In this document: piece by piece, positions 16,934 through 25,144 of the stretch
Layout: the number at the start of each line of letters is the position of its first letter
Position numbering within the stretch: the first letter of the stretch is position 1
Assembly (NCBI GenBank): GCA_020637165.1
Contig: JACJWN010000010.1
Span: 62,001 to 126,000, forward strand
Length of the DNA stretch: 64,000 nucleotides
From: Mycolicibacterium sp.
GTDB lineage: Bacteria > Actinomycetota > Actinomycetes > Mycobacteriales > Mycobacteriaceae
Reading direction: 5' to 3'
The notes under the pieces: model-generated
Databases searched by the model: none
Seen by the model: only the letters and a program-made list of their open reading frames with translations
What the model was told of the DNA's origin: nothing
Program-made: the position numbers and the translations under genes

Positions 16934-17554
16934 TTAGTCCCGGAAGAGGCTGGACTCCCCGAACGCGTCGACGATCGCGCTGAGCTGGTCGACGAGTTCG
17001 TCCGGGCTCAGGGTGATGTCGCCGGCAAGCCAGGCGCTGATCGTCTGGGTGACCCCACCAACCACGAAATAGGCGAACGCCTTGATCCTTTCATTGCCGG
17101 GGCGTCGGGTGAGCGTCTCCACGTGCTGGCCGGCGAGCATGACGAACAGCGCTTCGCTCTCCCGCCTCTTGCGGATCACCGTCGTGTTGGACACCTGCGC
17201 GCCGAACATCAGCCGTCCGACCCGCGGATCGGCGCCGATGGTCCGCACGATGTTGGCCATCCCGTCCCGGGTCTGCCGTTCAGCCGGCGCCGCGGCCACC
17301 GCCGCCTGGGTGGTGGCCGCCATTTCCGCGATGACCCAGTCGAACACCGCCGCGATGAATTGGTCCTTGTCGGAGAAGCTCTCGTAGAAGTACCGGGTGG
17401 CCAGGCCCGCTTCCTGACAGATGCCGCGGACGGTCACCTCGGCCGGGTCGATGTCGACTCCCAGCAGTTCCAGGCCCGCCTCCAGTAGCCGGCGGCGACG
17501 GCGGGCAAGTCGGTCTGCGGCGTCAACCCCGCCGTACGGCCGTGCCTGTGTCAC
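16934..17554 (-). CDS. TetR-family regulator (Rv0275c-like)
   Basis: This 206-residue regulator has a helix-turn-helix of the form DAADRLARRRRRLLEAGLEL, VTVRGICQEAGLATRYFYESF and SDKDQFIAAVFDWV. Start GTG 17554 keeps the protein clear of the divergent promoter; an in-frame ATG at 17587 would overlap the promoter's -10 box. It is flanked by fadE6 downstream and an MpaB-type oxygenase gene divergently, the same arrangement as Rv0271c-Rv0275c-Rv0276. It probably controls the oxygenase and perhaps fadE6. Confidence 0.9.
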   Translation of the reverse strand: MTQARPYGGVDAADRLARRRRRLLEAGLELLGVDIDPAEVTVRGICQEAGLATRYFYESFSDKDQFIAAVFDWVIAEMAATTQAAVAAAPAERQTRDGMANIVRTIGADPRVGRLMFGAQVSNTTVIRKRRESEALFVMLAGQHVETLTRRPGNERIKAFAYFVVGGVTQTISAWLAGDITLSPDELVDQLSAIVDAFGESSLFRD

Positions 17555-17563
17555 CGCGTCATC

Positions 17564-17610
17564 TTGACACCGCAGGAAGGGTGGCACAATATCAGGAAAC
17601 CAACGTTTTC
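17564..17610 (+). promoter_or_regulatory. Promoter and candidate operator of the MpaB-family oxygenase gene
   Basis: TTGACA at 17564-17569 and CAATAT at 17587-17592 are 17 bases apart, a fair -35/-10 pair with a start near 17599. GGAAAC at 17595-17600 and GTTTTC at 17605-17610 form an imperfect palindrome over that start, well placed for repression by the divergent TetR. Confidence 0.45.
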
Positions 17611-17631
17611 AGATTTGAAGGCAGGGCTGCA

Positions 17632-18564
17632 GTGGGTGCTCATGACGGGATCAGCACGGTGGATCGGCCCGTCGGAGTGGCCGACCGGCCGGTCAGCGAA
17701 TCCTCCAGTCCGCCGGCGGGCCGCAACCTGTTGCAGCGGCTGACCAGACCCGCCGTCTTCGAGGACGGCATCCCGGGCATCGCGCTGCTGGCCGGTCCGG
17801 CCAACGTGATCATGCAACTCGGTCTTCCCGGGGTGGGCTACGGCGTCAAGGAAAGCCGGGTGGAGAGCGGCCGGATCGACCGGCACCCGATCAAACGGGC
17901 CCGGACCACGTTCACCTATCTGGCCGTCGCCACCCGCGGTACCCCCGAGCAGCAGAAGGCCTACCGCAAGGCGGTCACCCGGGCGCACGCCCAAGTGGTC
18001 TCCACCGAGGACAGCCCGGTGGGCTACAACGCCCTGGATCCCGAACTGCAGTTGTGGGTGGCGGCCTGCCTCTACAAGGGCGGGGTCGACGTCCGCCGTA
18101 CCTTCATCGGCGAAATGGATGACGACACGGCCGATCAGCACTACCGAGACAGCATGGCGCTGGGCACCATGCTGCAGATGCGCCCCGAGATGTGGCCGGC
18201 CGACCGCCCCGCCTTCGACAAGTACTGGGACGAACAACTCAAGAAGATCCACATCGACGACACCATCCGCGAATTCCTCTACCCGATAGCGGTGGCGCGG
18301 ATGGCCGGGCTCCGGATGCCCGGTCCGCTGCAGCAGATCAACGAAAGCCTCGCCCTGCTGATCACCACCGGCTTCCTACCGCAGCGGTTCCGCGACGAGA
18401 TGAAACTGGACTGGAACCGTTCCAAGCAGCGCGAATTCGACGCGGTGATGGCCGCCATCCGGTTGAGCAACACCGTCGCTCCCTCGTTCGTTCGGAACTT
18501 CCCCTTCAATCTGCTCCTGCACGACGTGAACTGGCGCATGCGCACCGGCCGCCCGCTGGTCTAA
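17632..18564 (+). CDS. Oxygenase MpaB family protein (DUF2236, Rv0276-like)
   Basis: This 310-residue protein belongs to the DUF2236 family, now linked to the MpaB oxygenase and latex-clearing protein fold, which binds heme b. Typical parts are the region around GPANVIMQLGLPGVGYGV, RARTTFTYLAVATRGT, a helix with AYRKAVTRAHAQV and ALDPELQLWVAACLYKG. It may oxidatively cleave or modify a lipid. GTG 17632 follows a GAAGGCAGG stretch; upstream in-frame codons reach into the promoter. Position and length match Rv0276. The methyltransferase gene begins nine bases after its stop. Confidence 0.87.
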   Translation: MGAHDGISTVDRPVGVADRPVSESSSPPAGRNLLQRLTRPAVFEDGIPGIALLAGPANVIMQLGLPGVGYGVKESRVESGRIDRHPIKRARTTFTYLAVATRGTPEQQKAYRKAVTRAHAQVVSTEDSPVGYNALDPELQLWVAACLYKGGVDVRRTFIGEMDDDTADQHYRDSMALGTMLQMRPEMWPADRPAFDKYWDEQLKKIHIDDTIREFLYPIAVARMAGLRMPGPLQQINESLALLITTGFLPQRFRDEMKLDWNRSKQREFDAVMAAIRLSNTVAPSFVRNFPFNLLLHDVNWRMRTGRPLV

Positions 18565-18573
18565 CGTTTCCGC

Positions 18574-19467
18574 GTGCGCACCGACAACGACAGCTGGGAC
18601 ATCACCACCGGCGTGGGCTCCACCGCCTTGTTCGTCGCGGCGGCCCGCGCACTGGAGGCGCGAAAGCCGGCCCCGCTCGCCGTCGACCCCTACGCCGAGG
18701 TGTTCTGCCGGGCTGCGGGTGGTCCGTGGCAAGAACTCATGGACGGCGGCATGCCCGACCATCCGTTGCGGTCCGGCGAGTTCGGCACCCACTTCGTCAC
18801 GTTTCAGGGTGCCCGCACCCGCTACTTCGACGCCTACTTCGCCGCGGCCGCCGATGCCGGAGTGCGCCAGATCGTCATGCTGGCAGCGGGATTGGACTCG
18901 CGGGCCTACCGCCTGGGATGGTCTGCGGGTACCACGGTCTTCGAGCTGGACCAGCCGCGGGTGCTGGAATTCAAACGCCAGACGCTTGCCGGGGAATCGC
19001 CCCGGGCGGAACGCCGCGAGGTGCCGGTGGACCTCAGGGAGGACTGGCCTGCGGCCCTGCAGTCCAGCGGGTTCCGTCCCGAGCAGCCCTCGGCCTGGAT
19101 CGCCGAAGGTCTGCTGATCTACCTGCCGGGGGCCGCCCAGGAGCAGCTGTTCAACGGCATCGACGCGATGGCCACGCCCGGCAGTCGCCTCGCCGTCGAG
19201 GAGGGGCGGCCGATGAACGAGGACGATTTCAGGGCGAAGGTGCGGCAAGCCGAGACCGCGCAGGACATGCGCGGCCAGTGGTGGCAGCTGGTCTACAACG
19301 AACAGTGCGCACCGGCGGCGCAATGGTTTTTCCGGCGGGGCTGGGTGGCGGAGGCGACGAGCCTGACCGACTACCTGGAGTCCGTCGGTCGGCCCATTCC
19401 CACCGCCGATGCCGAGGTGACCAATATGGTCCGCAGCATCTCTCTGGTGAGCGCCGTCAAGGACTGA
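18574..19467 (+). CDS. SAM-dependent methyltransferase (mycobacterial TIGR00027/LCM family)
   Basis: This 297-residue protein matches the large mycobacterial family of putative methyltransferases that includes Rv0281. Marks are [51 protein letters not shown], the SAM-binding [15 protein letters not shown] and [11 protein letters not shown]. Substrates of this family are generally unknown. GTG start nine bases after the oxygenase gene suggests cotranscription, so the product of one may be modified by the other. Confidence 0.92.
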   Translation: MRTDNDSWDITTGVGSTALFVAAARALEARKPAPLAVDPYAEVFCRAAGGPWQELMDGGMPDHPLRSGEFGTHFVTFQGARTRYFDAYFAAAADAGVRQIVMLAAGLDSRAYRLGWSAGTTVFELDQPRVLEFKRQTLAGESPRAERREVPVDLREDWPAALQSSGFRPEQPSAWIAEGLLIYLPGAAQEQLFNGIDAMATPGSRLAVEEGRPMNEDDFRAKVRQAETAQDMRGQWWQLVYNEQCAPAAQWFFRRGWVAEATSLTDYLESVGRPIPTADAEVTNMVRSISLVSAVKD

Positions 19468-19480
19468 CCGAACATCAGCG

Positions 19481-20668
19481 TCAGTCGAACATCAGGGGCC
19501 GCAGGAACCGGTTCGTGCGGCGCAGGTACTCCGGCTGGCTGACGTGCAGCACGTGGTTGCCCGGGAACCAGTGCAACGCGCAACGGTCCCAGTGCTTCCA
19601 CAGGGCCTCGGCGTGGTCCGGTGGAGCGAGGCGGTCGCCGAGGCCGGTGATGATGAGCCGCCGGTCCCTGGGCACCAGCGGCCGGTAGTTCAGCGGGGAG
19701 TGGTAGGCGAAGCTGGAGTACGCCTCTTCCCGGCTCATCCCGCCCACGGTCCGGGCCAGTTTCACCACCTTGCTCGCCGGCCACCAGTCGTCGAACGCCG
19801 AGGCGGGCGTCACCAGAGGAACGTTCGGGATCACCGCCTCCAAGCGGTCGTCGGCGGAGGCCACCAGGGCGGAGGTGTAGCCGCCCAGCGAGATCCCGGT
19901 CAGGGCGATGCGCCCAACGCCCTTGTGGCGCAACCAGTTCAGGATGGTCCGGAAGTCGAACACCGCCTGGCCCATCGCCTCGGCAAACCCGCTCATCCCG
20001 TTGGCGAAGAAGCCGTATCCGCTGAAGGGCGAGAGGTTCTCCGCGCGGCGGCCGTGAAATGGCAGCGTGTACAACAGCACGTCATAACCGGAGCGGTAGA
20101 ACCACGGCAGCGAGAAGAACAGGCCGTTGACCAGATACGGCGAGCCCATGAAGCCGTGGATCACGCACAGCGTCGGGCGCGGGCCGTCGTCGTGACGCCA
20201 GTGCTGGAAACGAACTATGTTGTTGCGCTTGAACTGTCGCCACCGCGGGCGCATCGCGGGATTGGCGGGCTCGAAAACGCTGGCGAAGGATCCGTTGTGC
20301 ACATGGCCGCGCGCGATGTACTCGGCGATCGGGTTGGCCGCCCGCAAGGACACCCCGGGAACGGCGGTCGGAGCGGGGAAGGACCGCACCGGGTCCCGGT
20401 GGCGAGCCATTTCGACATAGAAGGCGATGTTCTCCCGTTCGCGGCGGGCCTCCGACCGGCGCAATGCGGTGGTGACGACCGTGGGCGCCACGGCGGCCCC
20501 GACGAGGGTGGAGATGGCGGTACGTAGCGCGAGGTCGGCGGCGGCGGAGGAGTCGACGACCACTTGTTGGAAGCGGGTCAATTCCGAGCGGTGGGGAAGT
20601 CCCGCCGCGCCGGCGTCGGCCCCGGGCACGTCGGGAACCGGGAGGGGCAACTCGACTTCGGAGGTCAT
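19481..20668 (-). CDS. Alpha/beta hydrolase resembling ABHD18
   Basis: This 395-residue protein has an oxyanion stretch CVIHGFMGSPYLVNGL, the nucleophile elbow ALTGISLGGYTSALVAS with the catalytic Ser, an Asp in ITGLGDRLAPPDHAEAL and a His in FPGNHVLHVSQPEY. A long N-terminal region (about 1-160) precedes the hydrolase fold, as in the ABHD18/DUF2048 group. ATG 20668 begins MTSEVELPLP. It converges on the methyltransferase gene with a 13 base gap. The substrate is unknown; no signal peptide is seen. Confidence 0.85.
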   Translation of the reverse strand: MTSEVELPLPVPDVPGADAGAAGLPHRSELTRFQQVVVDSSAAADLALRTAISTLVGAAVAPTVVTTALRRSEARRERENIAFYVEMARHRDPVRSFPAPTAVPGVSLRAANPIAEYIARGHVHNGSFASVFEPANPAMRPRWRQFKRNNIVRFQHWRHDDGPRPTLCVIHGFMGSPYLVNGLFFSLPWFYRSGYDVLLYTLPFHGRRAENLSPFSGYGFFANGMSGFAEAMGQAVFDFRTILNWLRHKGVGRIALTGISLGGYTSALVASADDRLEAVIPNVPLVTPASAFDDWWPASKVVKLARTVGGMSREEAYSSFAYHSPLNYRPLVPRDRRLIITGLGDRLAPPDHAEALWKHWDRCALHWFPGNHVLHVSQPEYLRRTNRFLRPLMFD

Positions 20669-20797
20669 GGGCGCGCGGCCTTTCCGGGCTGAGGGGTCCG
20701 GTACCGCCGCCGATGCTAGTACCGCGAAACAGACGGCGCGCCGCATCGGCGCCGTGGCGGGGGAAGCGCCGGATCCGTGCGGAAGCGGGTCGCGGGC

Positions 20798-21769
20798 TCA
20801 GGAGGATTCCTGGGCGCCGTCGTCGGTTCGCACGGTCCGGCGGACGGCCACCGGTCTGGCCTCGACCTTCTTGGTGACCGCCGGAAGTGACGGGGGAGCA
20901 GTGAGCCGGCCCTGGACGGGCGCGCCATTGCGCACCGGCGGCACCGAGACGCGTTTGGACGGCGTCTTGGACTCCTTGTCGGCGTTCGCGGCGGCTCCCA
21001 CCGCGCCGGGCGGCACCATCGGCATCCCGGTCAGACCCGCCCCACCCGTCGCGGGGGCTGCGGCGGGGCTGGCGGCGGGGACCGGGCGCGGCGGGGCCGC
21101 CGAAGGAACGGTCCCGGCTGACGGGATGGGTGGGGGGCCCAGCGTCGCGGTCGGAACGGTGCCCCCGGGGCTGGTGGCGCCGCCGGCACCGCCCGACCAG
21201 CCGCCGGCAGGTTCTCCGGTGCCCGCCCCGACGTCGGCGGGCGCATGGCCTGCGTCGAAGAACAGGTCATCGGTCCAGGCCGGGTCGGACTCGATCGATG
21301 GCGCATACCCCGCGGAGCTCTGGGCGAACATACCCATCCCGGTCTGCATGGCCTGTTGGGCACCCTGCGCGACCTGTTGGGGGAACTGGGTCAATGGCTG
21401 CAGGGCGGCTCCGAGCGCACCGGAAACGGCCGCGGCGATGGCTGAGACGGCCTGGGGTGCCTGCTGGAGCATCGCGGCGGAGGGATCCTGGCCGGCGACA
21501 CCCCCCAGTTCGGCCGCCGCCGCATCGTCCTGGTCGGTGAACTTCTCGGCCGCTTCGGCCGCCATGGCCGCCCGCCTGTCGTGGTCCTCGACGCTGTCCG
21601 CCCCGTCCCGTGGGTCCGCGGCGTTCGCCGCCAATCCCAGGGCTCGCAGGAGTTGTTCGATCGGGCTGACACCGGTGATCAGCGGGTCGGACACGATGGG
21701 CGGCGGCGGGCCGGTAGCGGCCGCCTGCTGGTAGCGGTCGACATCGGCATTGAGTCGCTCACCGGTCAT
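20798..21769 (-). CDS. Pro/Ala-rich hypothetical protein, possibly ESX-associated
   Basis: I do not recognise this 323-residue protein with confidence. Its ATG overlaps the stop of the larger upstream gene (ATGA), so the two form a unit. Residues about 70-160 are helical and rich in Ala/Gln (LTQFPQQVAQGAQQAMQTGM), like helical segments of PPE or Esp-type ESX substrates. The rest is a Pro/Gly/Ala-rich disordered region, followed by a basic tail with RVSVPPVRNGAPVQG and PVAVRRTVRTDDG. No membrane segment or enzyme motif is seen. A role as partner of the upstream protein is inferred from coupling. Confidence 0.7.
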   Translation of the reverse strand: MTGERLNADVDRYQQAAATGPPPPIVSDPLITGVSPIEQLLRALGLAANAADPRDGADSVEDHDRRAAMAAEAAEKFTDQDDAAAAELGGVAGQDPSAAMLQQAPQAVSAIAAAVSGALGAALQPLTQFPQQVAQGAQQAMQTGMGMFAQSSAGYAPSIESDPAWTDDLFFDAGHAPADVGAGTGEPAGGWSGGAGGATSPGGTVPTATLGPPPIPSAGTVPSAAPPRPVPAASPAAAPATGGAGLTGMPMVPPGAVGAAANADKESKTPSKRVSVPPVRNGAPVQGRLTAPPSLPAVTKKVEARPVAVRRTVRTDDGAQESS

Positions 21770-23727
21770 CGCCGCAGGTCCCGCGCGGCACTCGTCTGGG
21801 CGGAGAACCAGGCGAGATGGTAGTTCGCCAGGGCCTTCTCGCCGCTGATCGCGGCGTCGACGGTGGCCAGCAGTTGCCAAGTGCCCAGCCCTACGGCGGG
21901 GACGTGGTCCGGGTAGCCCCGCAGCACCGCCTCCGCCACGTCCTGGAGGTGCCGGCGCAGCAGTGCGACTTCGGAGTCCAGCCAGCCGGTCCGTGCCGAA
22001 AGGGCCCGGGCAAGGGTGTGGGCCAGACGTGGCAGCCCTTCGCGCCACTTGGTCGCCCGGGAGAGTTCCCAACCGAGATCCTCGACAGCGGGCGCCCACC
22101 GCGAGTTCTCCGAGGTCTGGACCGGATCCGTATCGGCGATGGAGGCAAGGGGTTGGCCCGGCTCGTAGACGGCGGCGAGGATCGCCGGGCCGAGGATGAC
22201 GTCCAGGTCGGCGCAGCGTGCGCGCGGGGCCGGGAGCTCCAGCCCGATCGGGATGGCCAGGCCCGGCGGAATCCACCCACCTGCCAGGTCGGTGGCCAGC
22301 ACCATGCCGCCTTCGGGTTTCTCGCCGACAGCCCACCGCAACCTCGGCTGCTGGCGGGCGACGGCCGCCAGGAGCCGATACGCGGGGTGGGGAGCAGCCG
22401 GGGCGGTCGCGACGGCCCGTTCGCTCACGGTGGTTGCCGCCGCGGCGCGCTGCCGGGTCGGGCGTCCGACAAGTGCCGGGTTGGCCGCCGGTCCCGGCGC
22501 GCCGCCGGTGGCGGTGGTCGGTGCGCCGGGGGCGGGCGGGAAAACGGCCGCAGTGGACGGGGCCAACGGGGCTGATGGGCGCAGATCGGCGCCGTAGGCG
22601 GGCATCGCGCCGGGGTGCGGCCCCGGTACCGGGGCGGCCGGTGCCGGAAAGGTGGGGGGCCCCGCTGGGCGGACGGGCAGCGGGGCCGAGGGCGCCGCAA
22701 CCCCGTCGGCGGGGTGCCCCTGCGCCGGTGCGGACGGACCCGAAGCGTCCGCTCCGGCAGATTCGGGATCAGCTACGAAAGGGCGTGCCTCATTGACGGT
22801 GTGCGCCTCGTCGAGAGGATGCATCTCAGTGGATGCGGCCAGGCTCGGCGCGGCTAGCCGTGCGACGGTCCGGTCCGGCGACCGCGCGCCGTCATCCGGG
22901 AGGTCTCCCGTCTCAACGGCAGCGGGCGCCGGACGGTCATTGAGAGACGTCGATGTCGCCGAAGGAATCGGGCCGTCGCTCCCGGAGTGCCGGCCACCCC
23001 CGACTGCGATGGGAGCATCACCCGCGGGCTCGTCCACCGCGAAGCCACCGCTGCCGGCCGGCGGCGTGGAGACCGGCTCAGCAGGGTGGCCGGCGCCCAG
23101 TTCGGCCTGTGGGTTCACCAACCGGCCGACGCTGGTGCGGATCGTTTCCGTGTCGGGGCTGCCGAAGGCGCTCAACAGGTCGACGCCGTTGGTTCGGGCG
23201 AATTCGCGCGCCGAGGATGTTTCACCGTGAGCGTCGAGCACGCTCTGGATGGCATCAAACACGCCTGCGCTGTGCATGGCGGCCCGGGAGTTCGCGTCCA
23301 GTTGGGCCGCCGTCACGGTCTCGACGATGGCGCTGACCTTCTGGGCCGCGGGTCCCTCCGAATCCAGAATCCTCCCGATCGCGGCGTTCCCGGCGGCGGC
23401 GATGTCGGCGAGATCGGTGCGCAGATCCTCGGCGCACTGCCGCGCGGACCGGTAGGCCTTCTGCTTGGCATCGCTGGCGGCGGAGATCTCCCGGGCCCGT
23501 GTTTCGCCGCGCCGAAACGCCTGGCGGATCTCCTCGGCGGTCCTCCCGTCCTGGGTCTCCAGATGCGCCGTCCGCACGCCCCTCAGGATGTTCCCGTAGT
23601 CGTCGAAGGTGCTGGCCAGATCGCCGCGCCGCGCCGCGGCCCCGAGCAGCGAACCGAGGGTGTCCGCACCCGGCCACTGATGACCCACCAGCAGTGCGGT
23701 CCACTCGCCCGCAGGTAGGTCAGCCAT
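21766..23727 (-). CDS. Large protein resembling DUF5631/DUF5632 mycobacterial proteins (Rv3899c-type)
   Basis: At 653 residues this has three parts. An N-terminal helical region (1-200) starts LPAGEWTALLVGHQWPGADTL. A long disordered Pro/Ala linker covers about 210-450. A folded C-terminal region (about 460-653) contains AYRLLAAVARQQPRLRWAVGEK, ATDLAGGWIPPGLAIP and QLLATVDAAISGEKALANYHLAWF. The C-terminal half recalls the domains DUF5631/DUF5632 of M. tuberculosis Rv3899c, a family tied to ESX loci; I am not certain of this match. It is followed by an overlapping Pro-rich partner. No catalytic motif is visible. Confidence 0.65.
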   Translation of the reverse strand: MADLPAGEWTALLVGHQWPGADTLGSLLGAAARRGDLASTFDDYGNILRGVRTAHLETQDGRTAEEIRQAFRRGETRAREISAASDAKQKAYRSARQCAEDLRTDLADIAAAGNAAIGRILDSEGPAAQKVSAIVETVTAAQLDANSRAAMHSAGVFDAIQSVLDAHGETSSAREFARTNGVDLLSAFGSPDTETIRTSVGRLVNPQAELGAGHPAEPVSTPPAGSGGFAVDEPAGDAPIAVGGGRHSGSDGPIPSATSTSLNDRPAPAAVETGDLPDDGARSPDRTVARLAAPSLAASTEMHPLDEAHTVNEARPFVADPESAGADASGPSAPAQGHPADGVAAPSAPLPVRPAGPPTFPAPAAPVPGPHPGAMPAYGADLRPSAPLAPSTAAVFPPAPGAPTTATGGAPGPAANPALVGRPTRQRAAAATTVSERAVATAPAAPHPAYRLLAAVARQQPRLRWAVGEKPEGGMVLATDLAGGWIPPGLAIPIGLELPAPRARCADLDVILGPAILAAVYEPGQPLASIADTDPVQTSENSRWAPAVEDLGWELSRATKWREGLPRLAHTLARALSARTGWLDSEVALLRRHLQDVAEAVLRGYPDHVPAVGLGTWQLLATVDAAISGEKALANYHLAWFSAQTSAARDLRR

Positions 23728-23958
23728 CCGTATCCGCCCCCCGTGTCACCTCCGGGATGGTAATTCGGAGTTTGCCGGAATGCCATTCACCGCCGCGGAG
23801 GCCGGCGCTGCGGAGGATTGAACCCTATGTTCAGAGAATTTTTGCCGCCGCCGGGCAGTGGGTTGCAGAGGTAGCCAGAAGACTGTTAGCCGACGCATAC
23901 CCGGCCGTGGCCGAACCTTGACTTGACCCCTCCCGAAACCCGCGTGGACGATGAACGG

Positions 23959-24615
23959 ATGCGCCGGGTCCTGCTATCGCTCAGTGCTGCGTTCGGCGCC
24001 GCGGTGGTGGCGATCTCCTCGGCCCCGCCGGGGGCCGCTGCACCGCCGTGGTTTCAGGCCCAGGTCGGCAACGCCGCCCAGGTCCTCTCGGTGGTCGGCA
24101 CCGGCGGGTCCAACGGGATGATGGACGTCTGGCAGCGCGGCGCCACCGGCTGGCAGGCCGTCGGCACCGGCATTCCGGTGCACCTGGGCTCCGCCGGCCT
24201 GGCCCCCGCGGCCCGCGACAGCGTCCCGGCCACCCCGATGGGGGTCTACAGCCTCGACTTCGCCTTCGGCACCCAACCCGACCCCGGCGGCGGGCTGAAG
24301 TACTACCAGACCACCCCGGACTACTGGTGGTCGTCCGACGGACCCACCTACAACACCATGCAGGTCTGCAAGCCGTCCGACTGCCCGTTCGACACCTCGC
24401 CCGCCAGCGGCACCGAGAACCTCTACATCCCCGCCTATGCGCACGCCATCGTCATGGGGGTGAACAAGGAGCGGGTTCCCGGCAACGGCGGCGCATTCTT
24501 CGTCCACACCACCAACGGCGCGCCCACCGCCGGGTGTGTCGCCCTGGACGACGCCACGCTGGTCAAGATCATCCGGTGGCTTCAGCCCGGCGCCGTGATC
24601 GCTATCGCGAAGTAG
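23959..24615 (+). CDS. Secreted L,D-transpeptidase-like protein (Rv0309-like)
   Basis: This 218-residue protein has a signal peptide (about 1-28: basic MRR, a hydrophobic core, then PPGAAA) and a YkuD-like catalytic region at the end. There, FFVHTTNGAPTAGCVALD gives the His and Cys of the family's H-(x)n-S/T-x-G-C pattern. Such proteins act on peptidoglycan cross-links or related amide exchange; the S-H-G-C motif is here T-A-G-C, so activity is uncertain. ATG 23959 is preferred over GTG 23944 because it gives a clean signal peptide and exactly the length of Rv0309. Other in-cell roles cannot be excluded. Confidence 0.85.
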   Translation: MRRVLLSLSAAFGAAVVAISSAPPGAAAPPWFQAQVGNAAQVLSVVGTGGSNGMMDVWQRGATGWQAVGTGIPVHLGSAGLAPAARDSVPATPMGVYSLDFAFGTQPDPGGGLKYYQTTPDYWWSSDGPTYNTMQVCKPSDCPFDTSPASGTENLYIPAYAHAIVMGVNKERVPGNGGAFFVHTTNGAPTAGCVALDDATLVKIIRWLQPGAVIAIAK

Positions 24616-24628
24616 CCCGGTCCGCGGA

Positions 24629-25105
24629 TCAGCCCAGCGCCGGGCCGGGGGTGAGGGTGAAGTTCAGGCCGGCCAGCGAGGCGGTGGCCTCGTAGGTCCG
24701 CTGGTAGCCGGTCGCGCAGATCTTCCAGCCGTCGGGGGTCTTGCGGTACCGGTCGTGGTAGAACGCCGCTCCGAACAGCATGAAATCGCGCTCCGGCACG
24801 ATCACCCGGTCCTGCAGGTACCAGGTGGCCTCGGCCTGGTCGTCGTCATCGACGGTGATCTCCGGGTGGCCCACCCGATGCTCGGTGATCACCCCGGCGG
24901 GCATCGAGGCCCGCATGAACCCGACCAGTTCGGCACGGCTGGTGAAGCGGTGCTCCCGCCCGAGGGAGGATCCGTAGTCGCCGACGACGTCCTCGGTGAG
25001 GGTGTCGGCGAAATCGGACCAGTGCTTGGTGTCCAGCGCCCGCAGGTAGCGGTACTTGACCCGTTTGATCGCCTCGACCGTCGCCATATCAACCATGACC
25101 GTCAT
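24629..25105 (-). CDS. SnoaL/NTF2-like protein (Rv0310c-like)
   Basis: This 158-residue single-domain protein has the NTF2 cone fold pattern: an N-terminal helix ATVEAIKRVKYRYLRALDTK, the phrase WSDFADTLTEDVVGDYG, and the strands ATWYLQDRVIV and GAAFYHDRYRKTPDGWKIC. Family members are often isomerases, cyclases or dehydratases of steroids and polyketides, or are noncatalytic. It converges on the L,D-transpeptidase gene and is divergent from the next gene, the same order as Rv0309-Rv0310c-Rv0311. The substrate is not deducible. Confidence 0.85.
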   Translation of the reverse strand: MTVMVDMATVEAIKRVKYRYLRALDTKHWSDFADTLTEDVVGDYGSSLGREHRFTSRAELVGFMRASMPAGVITEHRVGHPEITVDDDDQAEATWYLQDRVIVPERDFMLFGAAFYHDRYRKTPDGWKICATGYQRTYEATASLAGLNFTLTPGPALG

Positions 25106-25144
25106 TGCAACACAGCGTCGGGGGTCCTCCAGTAGGTTTGCCGG

